Source of the DNA: Phreatobacter oligotrophus
GTDB taxonomy: Bacteria; Pseudomonadota; Alphaproteobacteria; Rhizobiales; Phreatobacteraceae
DNA length: 64,000 bases
Direction of reading: 5' to 3'
Assembly (NCBI RefSeq): GCF_003046185.1
Contig: NZ_PZZL01000006.1
Span: 62,001 to 126,000, forward strand
The stretch's first letter is position 1. Each line of letters opens with the position of its first letter. Made by a program: the position numbers and the translations under genes. A model generated the notes under the pieces. The model was not told where the DNA came from. It made no database searches and worked only from the letters and a program-made list of their open reading frames with translations. This document shows, piece after piece, positions 1-8,888 of the stretch.

Positions 1-51
1 AACTGGGTGACGCCCGAGGGCGGCGGCGGCCCGAACTATCCGGGGATGTGA
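1..51 (+). CDS. C-terminal end of a truncated gene (unknown product)
   Basis: The window opens inside an open frame of 16 codons ending in TGA at 49-51. Its tail is rich in glycine and proline and ends PNYPGM. Nothing identifies the protein. The frame is open from base 1, and the next gene (236-652) is on the opposite strand, so this is a plausible convergent neighbour. A chance open frame of this length cannot be excluded. Confidence 0.45.
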   Translation, partial: NWVTPEGGGGPNYPGM

Positions 52-111
52 GGCGCGGCGCCTGTCCGCCACCTCCTGAACCGACCGAGGCTGTCTGCGT
101 CCACCCTTCGG

Positions 112-200
112 CGTCATGCCCGCCCTTGTGGCGGGCATCCACGACTTGACCACCGCATGACGAGAATTCGTGGATGCCCGGGCCAAGCCCGGGCATGACG
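112..200. repeat. Inverted repeat doublet A in a convergent gap
   Basis: Two hairpin-forming units of about 32 bases (112-143 and 169-200) face each other. Each carries the core GCATGCCC-like/GGGCAT arms: unit 1 begins CGTCATGCCCGCC and unit 2 ends GGCATGACG. They share the ends CGTCATG / CGTGGATGCC in inverted order. The pair sits between the ends of two convergent genes. Its core differs from that of the other doublets in this window, but its architecture and position are the same. Confidence 0.75.
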
Positions 201-235
201 GATCGGTCAGCGCATGACGTCCGATCGACGGAACT

Positions 236-652
236 TCAGCCCCTCACCCGGTGCAGCGTCATTGTGTGGCCATTGCCGCAGCGCGACGAAATCCGGTCGC
301 GGCTCTCCAGCGTCACCGCGCAGGACGTCTCCGACGTCTGGCTGCCATCGGCACAGCGGCCGCGGAAGGTCAGCCGCGAGGTGAAGCCGGTGAGGCGGCC
401 GCGTCCCTCCGTGCCACAGCGGCCCGCCGCCTGCGTCTGGAACAGCTCGCGTGCCACGATGGTCGAACCGGTGACGCGGATCTCGACGCCGGCCCGCCCG
501 CCGGGCTGCGCCGCCCAGAAGCCGGCGAAATCGGCGCCGCGCAGGCGCTGGCCCTGCTGGCCGCCCTGGCCCTGGGCCTGCGCCGCCGCTGGCAGGACGC
601 CGCCGGCAAGCACCGCGAGGGCGAGGAGGGTGAGGGGCGCGCGCTTGGTCAT
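236..652 (-). CDS. Exported hypothetical protein, 138 aa
   Basis: The N-terminus is a clear Sec signal peptide: KR, then a hydrophobic stretch LTLLALAVLAGGVLPAAA, with cleavage probably near AQA at residues 24-27. The mature part is about 110 residues. It has a Gly/Gln-rich start, then a basic beta-rich domain with three or four Cys residues (GRC, GRC, SC, SRC) that could form disulfides in the periplasm. I do not recognise the family. No operon partner: the next gene is on the other strand. The Cys pattern and signal peptide make it a real gene rather than a shadow of the long frames overlapping it. Confidence 0.75.
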   Translation of the reverse strand: MTKRAPLTLLALAVLAGGVLPAAAQAQGQGGQQGQRLRGADFAGFWAAQPGGRAGVEIRVTGSTIVARELFQTQAAGRCGTEGRGRLTGFTSRLTFRGRCADGSQTSETSCAVTLESRDRISSRCGNGHTMTLHRVRG

Positions 653-785
653 GGCCTATCCTGTCGTCGCCGATCCTATCGACGGTCTTGCGGCGAATCC
701 GTGACGCCAGCCTAGCGCGCCCGGCGCGTGGCGGCGACTTGCCCCCCGCCGGCCGGAGCGCTAGGCGAAAGCCGGGAGGGCCGCC

Positions 786-1514
786 ATGTCGCTGAAGCAG
801 ACACCCGTCACGCTCACCATCGCCGAACTGACCGAAAGGTTCCCGGACTTTCGCGTGGCCGTGCTGGTCTGCGAGGGGCTCGCCATTCCCGCCAGCCGGC
901 CGCCCGCCCTCGATGCCCTCATTGCCGAACGCGAGGCCGAGGCCCGCATGTCCTATGCCGGCACGGACCTCTCGGCCATTCCCGGCATCGCCGCCTGGAG
1001 GGCCGCCTACAAGGGCTTCGGCATCAAGAAGACGAGCTATCGCTGCTCGGTCGAGCGGCTGATGAAGAACGCCCTCGCCGAGCGGCCCCTGCCCGCCATC
1101 AATCCCTTCGTCGACGCCTACAACGCCGCCTCGCTGGCAGCCGTTGCCTGCGTCGGCGCCGACGATCTCGACAAGGCCGAGGGGCCCTTCGCCTTCCGCT
1201 TCGCCCGGCCCGACGACACGTTCATCGACATGGCGACCGAGGCCGGCGAGGACCCGAACGATCCACCGAAGGACGGCGAGGTGGTCTATGCCGGCGCCGG
1301 CCATGTTCTCTGCCGTCGCTGGAACTGGCGGCAGGACGCCCGCTCCATCATTACGCCGTCGACGCAGCGGGCCATCGTCACGGTCCAGACCAATGGCTGG
1401 GGCCATGTCGAGGCAGCGGCGGCCGACGCGGCCGACCTCATCACGCGCTTCTGCGGGGGCAGGGTCACGACAGCCATTGCGGATCAGGACCGGCCGACCG
1501 TCACCTTCGACTGA
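786..1514 (+). CDS. Solo B3/B4 tRNA-binding-domain protein
   Basis: 242 residues that match the B3/B4 domain of phenylalanyl-tRNA synthetase beta subunit (COG3382-type stand-alone proteins). Visible landmarks are WRAAYKGFGIKKTSYRCSVE around residues 72-91, the conserved AINPFVDAYNAASL segment around 103-116, and a C-terminal stretch with the YAGAGHVLCRRWNWRQ region and a TTAIAD tail. In PheT this domain edits mischarged Tyr-tRNAPhe. The role of free-standing copies is largely unproven, so trans-editing or another amino-acyl binding role is only inference. A strong ribosome site (GGGAGG) lies 6 bases before the ATG. Monocistronic. Confidence 0.85.
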   Translation: MSLKQTPVTLTIAELTERFPDFRVAVLVCEGLAIPASRPPALDALIAEREAEARMSYAGTDLSAIPGIAAWRAAYKGFGIKKTSYRCSVERLMKNALAERPLPAINPFVDAYNAASLAAVACVGADDLDKAEGPFAFRFARPDDTFIDMATEAGEDPNDPPKDGEVVYAGAGHVLCRRWNWRQDARSIITPSTQRAIVTVQTNGWGHVEAAAADAADLITRFCGGRVTTAIADQDRPTVTFD

Positions 1515-1539
1515 AACCGGGCCTCGTTGACCCTTCGTT

Positions 1540-1559
1540 ACCCGTCACATCGGGTTTTT
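1540..1559 (+). terminator. Weak intrinsic terminator after the B3/B4 gene
   Basis: A five-base-pair stem ACCCG / CGGGT with a six-base loop is followed by a run of T (1555-1559), 25 bases after the stop codon at 1514. The stem is short, so efficiency is doubtful. Confidence 0.4.
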
Positions 1560-1644
1560 CGTCAAAGAAACCTCCCGCATTAAATCGCCCCTCACGGATG
1601 GTCAGGCAGGATGGCCGCAGTTTCCGTTTCCGCGGCGAGGAACC

Positions 1645-2397
1645 ATGCCCGACAACGTGGCCATGAACTTCCGGAAGACCCGCGGTCGTCCCGCCGAAGA
1701 GGCGGCGCCCGCGAGCGGTCCGTCCCTCCTTCTGCTGGCCGGCGTGAGCCTTGCCGTGGGGGTCGCGGCTGTCAGCGTGATGGGAGGCTCGACCGCCCTC
1801 CCCGCCCTGCCGGCCATCGCCACGCCGTGGCGCAGCGCCCCGCCGCCGGTGGCCACCACCCCGGCCGAACCTGGCCCGCGCATCATGGCGGTGGTCCCGG
1901 GCGTGCGCGAGGTCTCGACCGCCGCGACCGGCATGACCCTCGTCAGCCCCGCTGCCATGGCCCAGGTCTATGCGCCGGTCGGCCCGGTCGTGCTGCGCCG
2001 TCCCGAGGGCTATGTCGAGATCGACGGTCCGCGCCTGCTGCCGCCGCCCATCGGCCCGCGCCGCGGCGGCAATGCCGTCTACGATCACGCTGCCGTCGTG
2101 GCGAACGAGCTCCGGACGCTCGCCTACACGCCCTGCGACCGCCACCTGCGCCACCTCGCGGCCGCCAACATCAATCTCTTTGTCGGCGGCTTCATGGCGC
2201 CGCGCACCCCGGTCAACACCGCCGCCCCCGCCGACGCCGCTTTCTGGCGCCGGGCCGAGGCCAGCATCATCCGCCGCGCCGTGGTGCCGCTGGCCGAAAA
2301 GGGCGCCCTGTCGGTGGAGGATTTCGGCCTCGACGCCTCGCCGCAGGCCCGCGGCCTGTTCGAGGGGCTGCCCACCAAGGTGATCACCTGCCGGTGA
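1645..2397 (+). CDS. Membrane-anchored hypothetical protein, 250 aa
   Basis: A short basic N-terminus (RKTRGRPAEE) is followed by one hydrophobic segment at about residues 29-49 (LLLLAGVSLAVGVAAVSVMG), then a proline-rich linker and a folded domain from about 90 onward. The C-terminal half contains an Asn/Arg-rich helix region (ANELRTLAYTPCDRHLRHLA) and ends in CR. The topology suggests a signal anchor with the bulk in the periplasm. I do not recognise the family. GAGGAACC before the ATG supports this start. The downstream 53-residue membrane peptide gene may be co-transcribed (81-base gap). Confidence 0.7.
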   Translation: MPDNVAMNFRKTRGRPAEEAAPASGPSLLLLAGVSLAVGVAAVSVMGGSTALPALPAIATPWRSAPPPVATTPAEPGPRIMAVVPGVREVSTAATGMTLVSPAAMAQVYAPVGPVVLRRPEGYVEIDGPRLLPPPIGPRRGGNAVYDHAAVVANELRTLAYTPCDRHLRHLAAANINLFVGGFMAPRTPVNTAAPADAAFWRRAEASIIRRAVVPLAEKGALSVEDFGLDASPQARGLFEGLPTKVITCR

Positions 2398-2478
2398 GGC
2401 TGGACAAAGCGCCGCGTTTTCGCCCCAATGCGGGCGTGTCATCCTGCGACGCAGCATTGAAGGCGAGCGGAGAGAATC

Positions 2479-2640
2479 ATGCCTCCAGTCCTGATGGCGG
2501 CCGCGGTCGCGGGCATCGTGATCGCGACCTATGTGATGGTCCGCCGTTCGCTCCAGCTTCAGCCGAAGCCGGTGCGGGTCGACAAGCCCGTCCGTCGCCT
2601 GCGGCGCGATCCCGTGACCGGCGAATATCGCCCGTTCTGA
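2479..2640 (+). CDS. Small single-pass membrane protein, 53 aa
   Basis: This short frame encodes a hydrophobic N-terminal helix (PVLMAAAVAGIVIATYVMV, residues 3-21) followed by a strongly basic tail (RRSLQLQPKPVRVDKPVRRLRR) and the ending DPVTGEYRPF. GGAGAGAATC immediately before the ATG is a good ribosome-binding site. An N-out/C-in single-pass protein is the obvious reading. The function is unknown. Similar small proteins with a DPVTGEYRP-like ending occur upstream of glyQ in related bacteria to my recollection, which I could not check. Confidence 0.65.
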   Translation: MPPVLMAAAVAGIVIATYVMVRRSLQLQPKPVRVDKPVRRLRRDPVTGEYRPF

Positions 2641-2646
2641 CGGCGG

Positions 2647-2675
2647 TTGACCCCCTCGCTACCGGTCTTTAAGGG
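2647..2675 (+). promoter_or_regulatory. Possible sigma-70 promoter for the glyQ operon
   Basis: TTGACC at 2647-2652 is followed after 16 bases by TTAAGG (2669-2674), about 35 bases before the glyQ ATG. The -35 element is good and the -10 is weak, as often seen in alphaproteobacteria. Assigned by inspection only. Confidence 0.35.
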
Positions 2676-2708
2676 ACGACGCTCACCGTCCCGACAGGCC
2701 GCATCGCG

Positions 2709-3641
2709 ATGTCCCGACCAGACCTTCCGCCGCACATGCGGCCCGATCGCTCGTTTCAGGGCCTGATCCTGGCGCTCCAGACCTTCTGGGCCGACAAGGG
2801 CTGCGTCATCCTGCAGCCCTACGACATGGAGGTCGGCGCCGGCACCTCCCATCCCGGCACCATGCTTCGCTCGCTCGGACCGAAGCCATGGAACGCGGCC
2901 TATGTGCAGCCCTCGCGGCGCCCGAAGGACGGCCGGTACGGCGAGAACCCGAACCGCCTCCAGCACTACTACCAGTTCCAGGTCATCCTGAAGCCGAACC
3001 CGCCGAACCTGCAGGAGCTCTATCTCGGCTCCCTGGAGGCGATCGGGCTGGATCCGAAGCTGCACGACATCCGCTTCGTCGAGGACGACTGGGAGAACCC
3101 GACGCTCGGCGCCTGGGGCCTCGGCTGGGAATGCTGGTGCGATGGCATGGAGGTCTCGCAGTTCACGTACTTCCAGCAGGTGGCCGGCATTGAATGCGCG
3201 CCGGTCTCCGGCGAACTGACCTACGGCCTCGAGCGCCTCGCCTGCTACCTGCAGAACGTCGAGAGCATCATGGAGCTGAACTTCAACGGCCGCGACGGCG
3301 CCGAGAAGGTCACCTACCGCGAGGTCTTCCTGCAGGCCGAGCAGGAATATTCCCGCTACAATTTCGAGCACGCCGACACGAGCGCCCTGTTCCGCCGCTT
3401 CGCCGAGGCCGAGGCCGAGTGCCGCTCGCTGCTGGCCAAGGGCGAAAGCGGCGAGCGTCACCTGATGGTGCAGCCCGCCTATGACCAGTGCCTGAAGGCC
3501 GGCCACGCCTTCAACCTCTTGGATGCCCGCGGCGTGATTTCGGTGACCGAGCGGCAGAGCTACATCCTGCGCGTCCGTGAACTGGCCAAGGCCTGCGGCA
3601 CGGCCTGGCTGAAGACCGAAGCCGGTGGAGCCACGGCATGA
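2709..3641 (+). CDS. glyQ: Glycyl-tRNA synthetase alpha subunit
   Basis: 310 residues, the usual length for the alpha chain of the bacterial alpha2-beta2 enzyme that charges tRNA-Gly. It holds the class II catalytic core. Diagnostic motifs are seen directly: [20 protein letters not shown] (about 20-39), [14 protein letters not shown], and [19 protein letters not shown] followed by [13 protein letters not shown]. The downstream exported-protein gene overlaps it by 4 bases (ATGA), and glyS follows that, so the three form one operon with tight translational coupling. Confidence 0.97.
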   Translation: MSRPDLPPHMRPDRSFQGLILALQTFWADKGCVILQPYDMEVGAGTSHPGTMLRSLGPKPWNAAYVQPSRRPKDGRYGENPNRLQHYYQFQVILKPNPPNLQELYLGSLEAIGLDPKLHDIRFVEDDWENPTLGAWGLGWECWCDGMEVSQFTYFQQVAGIECAPVSGELTYGLERLACYLQNVESIMELNFNGRDGAEKVTYREVFLQAEQEYSRYNFEHADTSALFRRFAEAEAECRSLLAKGESGERHLMVQPAYDQCLKAGHAFNLLDARGVISVTERQSYILRVRELAKACGTAWLKTEAGGATA

Positions 3642-4129
3642 CCGCCATCACCCGCCGCATTCTCCTCGCGAGTGTCCTGGTCGCCGGATCGCCTGCCCTT
3701 GCGCAGCAGCCCCAGCGCCCGGCGCCGGCGCCAGCCGACCCTGTGGCGGCGCTGCGCGCCTTCTACGCCAAGCCCGGCCGCGCCTCGGTCAATCCGTTCC
3801 TAACCCCGCGTCTGCGCCGGCTCTACACCGAGCAGCAGGCCCGCTCGTGCCGGACCGGCGACGTGCTGCCCGGCCTCGACTTCGGCTTTGCCTGCGGCTG
3901 CCAGGACAGCGATGACGACTACCACACCCGCAACGTCTACCGGCTCGTGAGCCGCGACGAGCGGCGCGCCAAGGTGGCGGTGGCCGTGAAGGTCTTCGCC
4001 AGCGAGACCGAGGTTCGCACCATCACTTTCGATCTCGCCCTCGAGAACGGCCGCTGGCTGATCGACGACGTGGCAGGCTCGGACGAGCCGGCCTGGGTCC
4101 TGTCGCAGCTGTTGCAGATGCGTGAGTGA
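3638..4129 (+). CDS. Exported DUF3828-like protein inside the gly operon
   Basis: 163 residues with a signal peptide ([19 protein letters not shown], residues 3-21; the twin Arg makes Tat export conceivable). The mature domain resembles DUF3828: a short helix ([14 protein letters not shown]), an [13 protein letters not shown] stretch, a CGCQD motif with clustered Cys, then an alternating beta region ending [15 protein letters not shown]. That last region is typical of NTF2/DUF3828-type periplasmic domains. It overlaps glyQ by 4 bases at its start and abuts glyS at its end, so it is translationally coupled to both subunits of a cytoplasmic enzyme. The role is unknown. Confidence 0.75.
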   Translation: MTAITRRILLASVLVAGSPALAQQPQRPAPAPADPVAALRAFYAKPGRASVNPFLTPRLRRLYTEQQARSCRTGDVLPGLDFGFACGCQDSDDDYHTRNVYRLVSRDERRAKVAVAVKVFASETEVRTITFDLALENGRWLIDDVAGSDEPAWVLSQLLQMRE

Positions 4130-4130
4130 C

Positions 4131-6236
4131 ATGCCCGACCTGCTCCTCGAACTCCTCTCCGAAGAGATCCCGGCCCGCATGCAGGCGGATGCCGCCGCGC
4201 ATCTGAAGAAGGCCGTCACCGACGCGCTGGTCGCAAGGGGCTGCCTCTATGAGGGCGCCCGCGTCCTCGTCACGCCGCGCCGCATCGCGCTCTCGGTCCA
4301 TGGCCTGCCGCCGGCCTCGCCGGACGTCAAGGAAGAGCGCAAGGGCCCGCGCGTCGGCGCGCCCGAGGCCGCCATCCAGGGCTTCCTGAAGAGCGCCGGC
4401 CTCGCCTCCATCGACCAGGCCATCATCCAGTCCGACCCGAAGAAGGGCGACAGCTACATCGCCGTCATCGAGAAGCCGGGCCGCCCGACCCCCGACGTCA
4501 TCGCCGAGATCGTGCCCGAGGTGATCCGCTCCTTCCCCTGGCCGAAATCGATGCGCTGGGGCGCCGCATCCACCTCGACCTCGTCGCTGCGCTGGGTGCG
4601 CCCGCTCCAGTCGATCCTCTGCACCTTCGGCCCCGAGACCGAGGAGCCGGCGGTGATCCCCTTCGCCGTGGACGGCATCGTCTCCGGCGACACCACCCGC
4701 GGCCACCGCTTCATGGCGCCGGCCACCATCCGCGCCCGGCGGATGGACGACTACCTGACGAGCCTCGACAAGGCCTTCGTCGTCGCCGACCCGGAGGAGC
4801 GCAAGCGCCGCATCCTCGCCGACGCGCGCAATCTCTGCTTCGCTCAGGGGTTCGAGCTGGTCGAGGACGAGGGGCTGCTGAACGAGGTCGCCGGCCTTGT
4901 CGAATGGCCCGTCGTGCTCATGGGCTCCTTCGAGGAGAGCTTCCTCGCCATTCCCGACGAGGTCATCCGCGCCACGATCCGCGCCAACCAGAAGTGCTTC
5001 GTGGTGCGCGACCCGAGGAACGGCCGCCTCGCCAACCGCTTCGTGCTCACCGCCAATATCGAGGCGAGCGATGGCGGCAAGGCCATCATCGCCGGCAACG
5101 AGCGCGTCATCCGTGCCCGCCTCTCCGACGCGCTCTATTTCTGGCAGACGGACCAGAAACCCCTCCCCGACTTCGAGAACGCAGCAGCCAAGCCGCTGGA
5201 CCAGCGCATGGCGAAGCTGCGGGCCCTCAACGTCGTCTTCCACGAGAAGCTCGGCACGCAAGGGCAGCGCGTCGACCGCATCAAGGCGCTCGCCCGCCAC
5301 ATCGCGCCGCTGGTCGGCGCCGATCCGGATTTGGCCGAGCGCGCAGCGGAACTCGCCAAGGCCGACCTGATGACCGAGGTCGTCGGCGAATTTCCTGAAG
5401 TTCAGGGCCTGATGGGGCGGAAATATGCGCTGCTCCAGGGCGAGCACGAAAGCGTCGCCGCCGCCATCGAGGACCATTACAAGCCGCAGGGGCCGAGCGA
5501 CCGCGTGCCGACCGACAAGGTCGCCGTGGCCGTGGCACTGGCCGACAAGCTGGATGTGCTGACCGGGTTCTGGCGCATCGACGAGAAGCCGACGGGCTCG
5601 AAGGATCCGTTCGCCCTGCGTCGTGCGGCCCTTGGTGTGATCCGCCTGCTGACGGACAACGGCCTGAAGTTCTCGCTCGGGCAGATCGGCGGCTTCTCGG
5701 CCGACCTCCTCTCCTTCTTCCACGACCGCCTGAAGGTCCTGCTGCGCGACCAGGGGCAGCGCCACGACCTCGTCGATGCCGTGCTGGCCTCCGGCGAGGG
5801 CAATGACGACCTTCTGCTCGTCGTCCGCCGCGTCGAGGCGCTCGCTGCCCTGCTCGGCACCGAGGACGGCAAGAACCTCCTCGCCGGCACCAAGCGCGCC
5901 ATCAACATCCTGCGCATCGAGGAGAAGAAGGACGGCCGCGCCCATGACGGCGCGCCGGATGCCGCCCTCGTCGAGGCGAAGGGCTTGCCGGAGGAGAAGG
6001 CGCTGTTCGCCGAGCTGCAGTCCGCCTCGGCCCGGGCCCGCGACCATGTCGGCCGCGAGGACTATGCCGGCGCCATGAAGGCCCTCGCCGAGCTGCGCCC
6101 GGCGGTCGATGCCTTCTTCGACAAGGTGACGGTCAATGCCGACGACCCGGCGTTGCGCGAGAACCGCCTGCGCATCCTCGGCCAGCTCCGCGCCGCGACC
6201 GCGACGGTGGCGGACTTCTCGAAGATCGAGGGCTGA
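4131..6236 (+). CDS. glyS: Glycyl-tRNA synthetase beta subunit
   Basis: About 701 residues, the typical beta-subunit size. The N-terminus [17 protein letters not shown] is characteristic. Further landmarks are [12 protein letters not shown], the GHRF-containing central region, and the late [16 protein letters not shown] segment seen in all GlyS proteins. The chain binds tRNA-Gly and supports the GlyQ active site. A GTG at 4122 lies in frame and would add three residues, but the ATG at 4131 gives the family-typical start. Last gene of the glyQ operon, followed by a repeat-filled convergent gap. Confidence 0.96.
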   Translation: MPDLLLELLSEEIPARMQADAAAHLKKAVTDALVARGCLYEGARVLVTPRRIALSVHGLPPASPDVKEERKGPRVGAPEAAIQGFLKSAGLASIDQAIIQSDPKKGDSYIAVIEKPGRPTPDVIAEIVPEVIRSFPWPKSMRWGAASTSTSSLRWVRPLQSILCTFGPETEEPAVIPFAVDGIVSGDTTRGHRFMAPATIRARRMDDYLTSLDKAFVVADPEERKRRILADARNLCFAQGFELVEDEGLLNEVAGLVEWPVVLMGSFEESFLAIPDEVIRATIRANQKCFVVRDPRNGRLANRFVLTANIEASDGGKAIIAGNERVIRARLSDALYFWQTDQKPLPDFENAAAKPLDQRMAKLRALNVVFHEKLGTQGQRVDRIKALARHIAPLVGADPDLAERAAELAKADLMTEVVGEFPEVQGLMGRKYALLQGEHESVAAAIEDHYKPQGPSDRVPTDKVAVAVALADKLDVLTGFWRIDEKPTGSKDPFALRRAALGVIRLLTDNGLKFSLGQIGGFSADLLSFFHDRLKVLLRDQGQRHDLVDAVLASGEGNDDLLLVVRRVEALAALLGTEDGKNLLAGTKRAINILRIEEKKDGRAHDGAPDAALVEAKGLPEEKALFAELQSASARARDHVGREDYAGAMKALAELRPAVDAFFDKVTVNADDPALRENRLRILGQLRAATATVADFSKIEG

Positions 6237-6253
6237 GTCCGCCGAGCAGTAGT

Positions 6254-6411
6254 CCTTCTCCCCCTGCGGGAGAAGGTGGCGCCGCATAGCGAGATGCGAA
6301 CGCATCTCGCGTTCGCTCGATGCTATGCGCCGGATGAGGGGGCGGCGGAGCGGCTTCGGCCCCCTCACCCGCCCGCTGCCGCGGGCACCCTCTCCCACGA
6401 GGGGAGAGGGT
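6254..6411. repeat. Repeat doublet B with internal perfect palindrome
   Basis: Three nested structures fill this part of the 371-base convergent gap 6237-6607. There is a left hairpin at 6254-6276 (CCTTCTCCC / GGGAGAAGG) and a right hairpin at 6387-6411 (ACCCTCTCCC / GGGGAGAGGGT). Between them sit TGAGGGGGC (6335-6343) with its complement at 6359-6367, and a perfect palindrome GCGAGATGCG-AA-CGCATCTCGC (6289-6310). No coding potential seen. Confidence 0.8.
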
Positions 6412-6521
6412 TGCCGCATCGCTCGCCACAACCCTATCTCGAGCCAATCTCCATCACGCCCGCTAGAAGCATGGCCATGGCGGATTGCGGTTCGGGAGCC
6501 TGTTCCGAAGGGGCGCAGCTT

Positions 6522-6546
6522 GACCTCTCCCCGGCGGGGAGAGGTC
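6522..6546. repeat. Perfect 11-bp inverted repeat (CTCTCCCC family)
   Basis: GACCTCTCCCC, loop GGC, GGGGAGAGGTC: a perfect hairpin in the same convergent gap as doublet B, close to the 3' end of the TrmN6-like gene. It is the same unit as at 9696 and 16194. It probably also works as a terminator-like structure for the - strand gene. Confidence 0.8.
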
Positions 6547-6607
6547 GGCCGCAGGCCGGGAGAGGGGGCAAGGCCCGGAACCGACCAGCCCCGGAACCGA
6601 CCGCCCC

Positions 6608-7381
6608 CTAGAGCGCCCGCCCGCCGCGCAGGACCGCCTCGGCCTCGACCGTCGGCGTGCCATAGCCGTCCTGCAGCACCAGGCCAGGCAGGATCGACAC
6701 CGGCGCCCGCGAGCCCTTGGTGCCCGTGACGATGAGACGGATGGCCGGCGCGTCCGGCTTCGGATGGACCGGTCGCAGCGTGACGCCGCCGAACCGGCCC
6801 TTCATCGCCGCCAGCAGCGCCTCGGGGCGATCGGCGCGGTGGATCAGCGTCACCGTCCCGCCCGGCCGGAGCACGGCCACGGCGGTCCGCAGGAAGCCCG
6901 CCAGCACCTCGTCGCCACCGGTATGGGCGAGGCTGCGGCGCGCGCCGGGCGAGGCGCGGTGGCGCGGCGCATCGTGGAAGGGCGGATTGGTGATGACCCG
7001 GTCGATCTGGCCGACCAGCAGGCCCGCCTTGTCGCGCGACGTGCCACGGGCGAGCGCATCCATCACCACCACGCGGCTGCGATTGCCGAAGCCATTGGCG
7101 CTGGCATTGCGCTCAGCGAGGGCCGCGAGTTCCGGGTCGATCTCGACGAGGGTCAGGAAACATTGCGGCACGCGCGCCGCGAGGCAGAAGGCGGCGGTGC
7201 CGACACCGGCGCCAAGGTCGAGAATGCGGTCGCCCGGCACAGCCGGAACGGCAGCGGCGAGCAGCACCGCATCATGCCCGGCGCGGTGCCCGGTGCGCGG
7301 CTGGTGGATCTGCACGCGTCCACCCAGCACCGTATCGGCCGTGATGTCCAGCAGCGGGTCGCTGAGTGCGTTCATCTGCAT
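6608..7381 (-). CDS. TrmN6-like tRNA (adenine-N6) methyltransferase
   Basis: A class I SAM-dependent methyltransferase of about 257 residues, COG4123-like. It has the SAM-binding ILDLGAGVGTAAFCLA motif, the acidic VEIDPEL after strand 2, and the NPPFHD catalytic motif, the N6-adenine methyltransferase signature. The proteins best known in this family modify A37 of tRNA-Val. The N-terminal DTVLGGRVQIHQPRTGHRAGHDAVLLAAA is family-typical, which favours the ATG at 7381 over the TTG at 7429. It follows the DUF2007 gene on the same strand after 70 bases. The exact substrate is inferred. Confidence 0.85.
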   Translation of the reverse strand: MQMNALSDPLLDITADTVLGGRVQIHQPRTGHRAGHDAVLLAAAVPAVPGDRILDLGAGVGTAAFCLAARVPQCFLTLVEIDPELAALAERNASANGFGNRSRVVVMDALARGTSRDKAGLLVGQIDRVITNPPFHDAPRHRASPGARRSLAHTGGDEVLAGFLRTAVAVLRPGGTVTLIHRADRPEALLAAMKGRFGGVTLRPVHPKPDAPAIRLIVTGTKGSRAPVSILPGLVLQDGYGTPTVEAEAVLRGGRAL

Positions 7382-7414
7382 AGTGTTGCATACAATACCG
7401 TGAGGATGAACACG

Positions 7415-7428
7415 TGACGTGCACGTCA
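7415..7428. promoter_or_regulatory. Perfect 14-bp palindrome upstream of the TrmN6-like gene
   Basis: TGACGTGCACGTCA is identical on both strands and lies 34 bases upstream of the likely start at 7381, between two same-strand genes. It could be an operator for a dimeric regulator. No regulator is adjacent. Confidence 0.4.
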
Positions 7429-7451
7429 AGCCGAAGGAATGAGCTTCGGCG

Positions 7452-7682
7452 TCACGGCGGACCGACCCTCAGCGTGTCGCCCCAGCCGGCCTCGACGATG
7501 GCCCGGCGCGCCCGCGGCGCATCTTCCGTGGCGACCAGAATGCGCATGGGAAATGCGGCGATCCGCGCCTCCAGCGCCGAGACATGGCGATCGGCGACGA
7601 GATAGTCGATGTCCTCTCCCGACAGCAGGGCCTCGACGGCGCTGACGAGCACCGGGTCGCCGGTGCGGATGATTTCCTCCAA
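7452..7682 (-). CDS. DUF2007 small protein
   Basis: 76 residues of the DUF2007 (putative signal-transducing protein) family. EEIIRTGDPVLVSAVEALLSGEDIDYLV at the N-terminus and the MRILVATEDAPRARRAI segment fit the PII-like ferredoxin fold described for this family. The gene starts with TTG at 7682, and a strong AAGGAGAT six bases upstream decides this start. It is divergent from the polyprenyl synthase gene and upstream of the TrmN6-like gene. Function in the cell is unproven. Confidence 0.85.
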   Translation of the reverse strand: MEEIIRTGDPVLVSAVEALLSGEDIDYLVADRHVSALEARIAAFPMRILVATEDAPRARRAIVEAGWGDTLRVGPP

Positions 7683-7876
7683 GCGGTATCTCCTTCCGGC
7701 CTATGCCCTCCGCTGATGGGCGGCTGCCGCGACCTCTCGCCGCTGCCGCGCGCCTTTTCGTGACCGGCCGCAGCTTGAGAAGACCACGCCTCCGCCCTAT
7801 TGTCCCGCCATCATTTCGCCCCTATCCCGGGGCGGCGACCCGCGCTCCCGCGCGGGCGGGTTTCGTGGAGCATGGC

Positions 7877-8884
7877 GTGGCAGTCGTCGTCCCCTTCGAG
7901 AAGGACAGGGCCTCGATCGAGGCATTGGTCGGGGCCACGAGGGCCGACATGGACCGGGTGAATGCGATGATCATCTCGCGCACCGGGTCCGAGGTCACCA
8001 TGATCCCGGAGGTGGCGAACCACCTGATTTCCTCCGGCGGCAAGCGCCTGCGTCCCATGCTCACCCTCGCGACGGCCGCCCTCGCCGGCTACCAGGGCGA
8101 GGGCCACGTGAAGCTCGCCGCCGCCGTGGAGTTCATGCACACCGCGACGCTGCTGCACGACGACGTCGTCGATGAGAGCGACATGCGCCGCGGCAAGCCG
8201 GCCGCCCGCATGGTCTGGGGCAACGAGGCCTCGGTGCTGGTCGGCGACTTCCTGCTCGGCCAGGCCTTCAAGATGATGGTGGAGGTCGGCTCGCTCCGCG
8301 CCCTCGACATCCTGTCGACCGCCGCGGCCGTCATCGCCGAGGGCGAGGTGATGCAGCTCGCCGCCGCCAAGAACACCTCGACCACCGAGGATGAATATCT
8401 CGCCGTCATCCGCGGCAAGACCGCCGAGCTCTTCGCCGCGGCCTGCGAGGTCGGCCCGGTCATCGCCGAGCGCCCCAAGGCCGAGCAGGCGGCTGCCCGC
8501 GCCTATGGCATGAACCTCGGCATCGCCTTCCAGCTCGTCGACGACGCGCTCGACTATGGCGGCAAGTCGCAGAAGCTCGGCAAGAACACCGGCGACGATT
8601 TCCGCGAGGGCAAGATCACCCTGCCCGTCGTGCTGGCCTTCCGCCGCGGCTCCGAGCAGGAGCGCGCCTTCTGGAAGAAGGTGCTGGTCGATGGCGCGAT
8701 CACGGATGGGGACCTGGAAACCGCCATCGGCTTCATGACCCGCCACGGCGCCCTCACCGATACGATCGAGCGCGCCCGCCATTACGGCGAGATGGCCAAG
8801 GACGCCCTCGCCCTCTTCCCCGACAGCGCCATGAAGGACGCCCTCGTCCAGGCCGTCGACTTCTGCATCGCCCGGGCCCACTGA
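7877..8884 (+). CDS. Polyprenyl (octa/nona-prenyl) diphosphate synthase
   Basis: 335 residues of the trans-isoprenyl diphosphate synthase family, which supplies the ubiquinone side chain. GGKRLRP is at residues 54-60, the first aspartate-rich motif DDVVD at 95-99 in [11 protein letters not shown], and the second DDALD at 222-226. A longer frame begins at 7703, but the GTG at 7877 has GGAG six bases upstream and yields the family-typical AVVVPFEKD start, so I prefer it. The queC gene follows after only 4 bases. Chain length of the product cannot be read from the sequence. Confidence 0.92.
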   Translation: MAVVVPFEKDRASIEALVGATRADMDRVNAMIISRTGSEVTMIPEVANHLISSGGKRLRPMLTLATAALAGYQGEGHVKLAAAVEFMHTATLLHDDVVDESDMRRGKPAARMVWGNEASVLVGDFLLGQAFKMMVEVGSLRALDILSTAAAVIAEGEVMQLAAAKNTSTTEDEYLAVIRGKTAELFAAACEVGPVIAERPKAEQAAARAYGMNLGIAFQLVDDALDYGGKSQKLGKNTGDDFREGKITLPVVLAFRRGSEQERAFWKKVLVDGAITDGDLETAIGFMTRHGALTDTIERARHYGEMAKDALALFPDSAMKDALVQAVDFCIARAH

Positions 8885-8888
8885 GCCC

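Noticed and set aside
112-200. CRISPR-like repeat
   Set aside because: Two inverted units only, no regular direct repeats or spacers, no cas genes anywhere in the window.
207-1406. Open frame of 399 codons on the - strand covering the first two genes
   Set aside because: Translation is Gly/Ala/Arg-rich without structure. The B3/B4 gene on the + strand explains the region.
4023-6431. Long open frame (802 codons) on the - strand opposite glyS
   Set aside because: Typical antisense shadow in very GC-rich coding DNA. The translation is low-complexity and has no domain, while glyS on the + strand is unmistakable.
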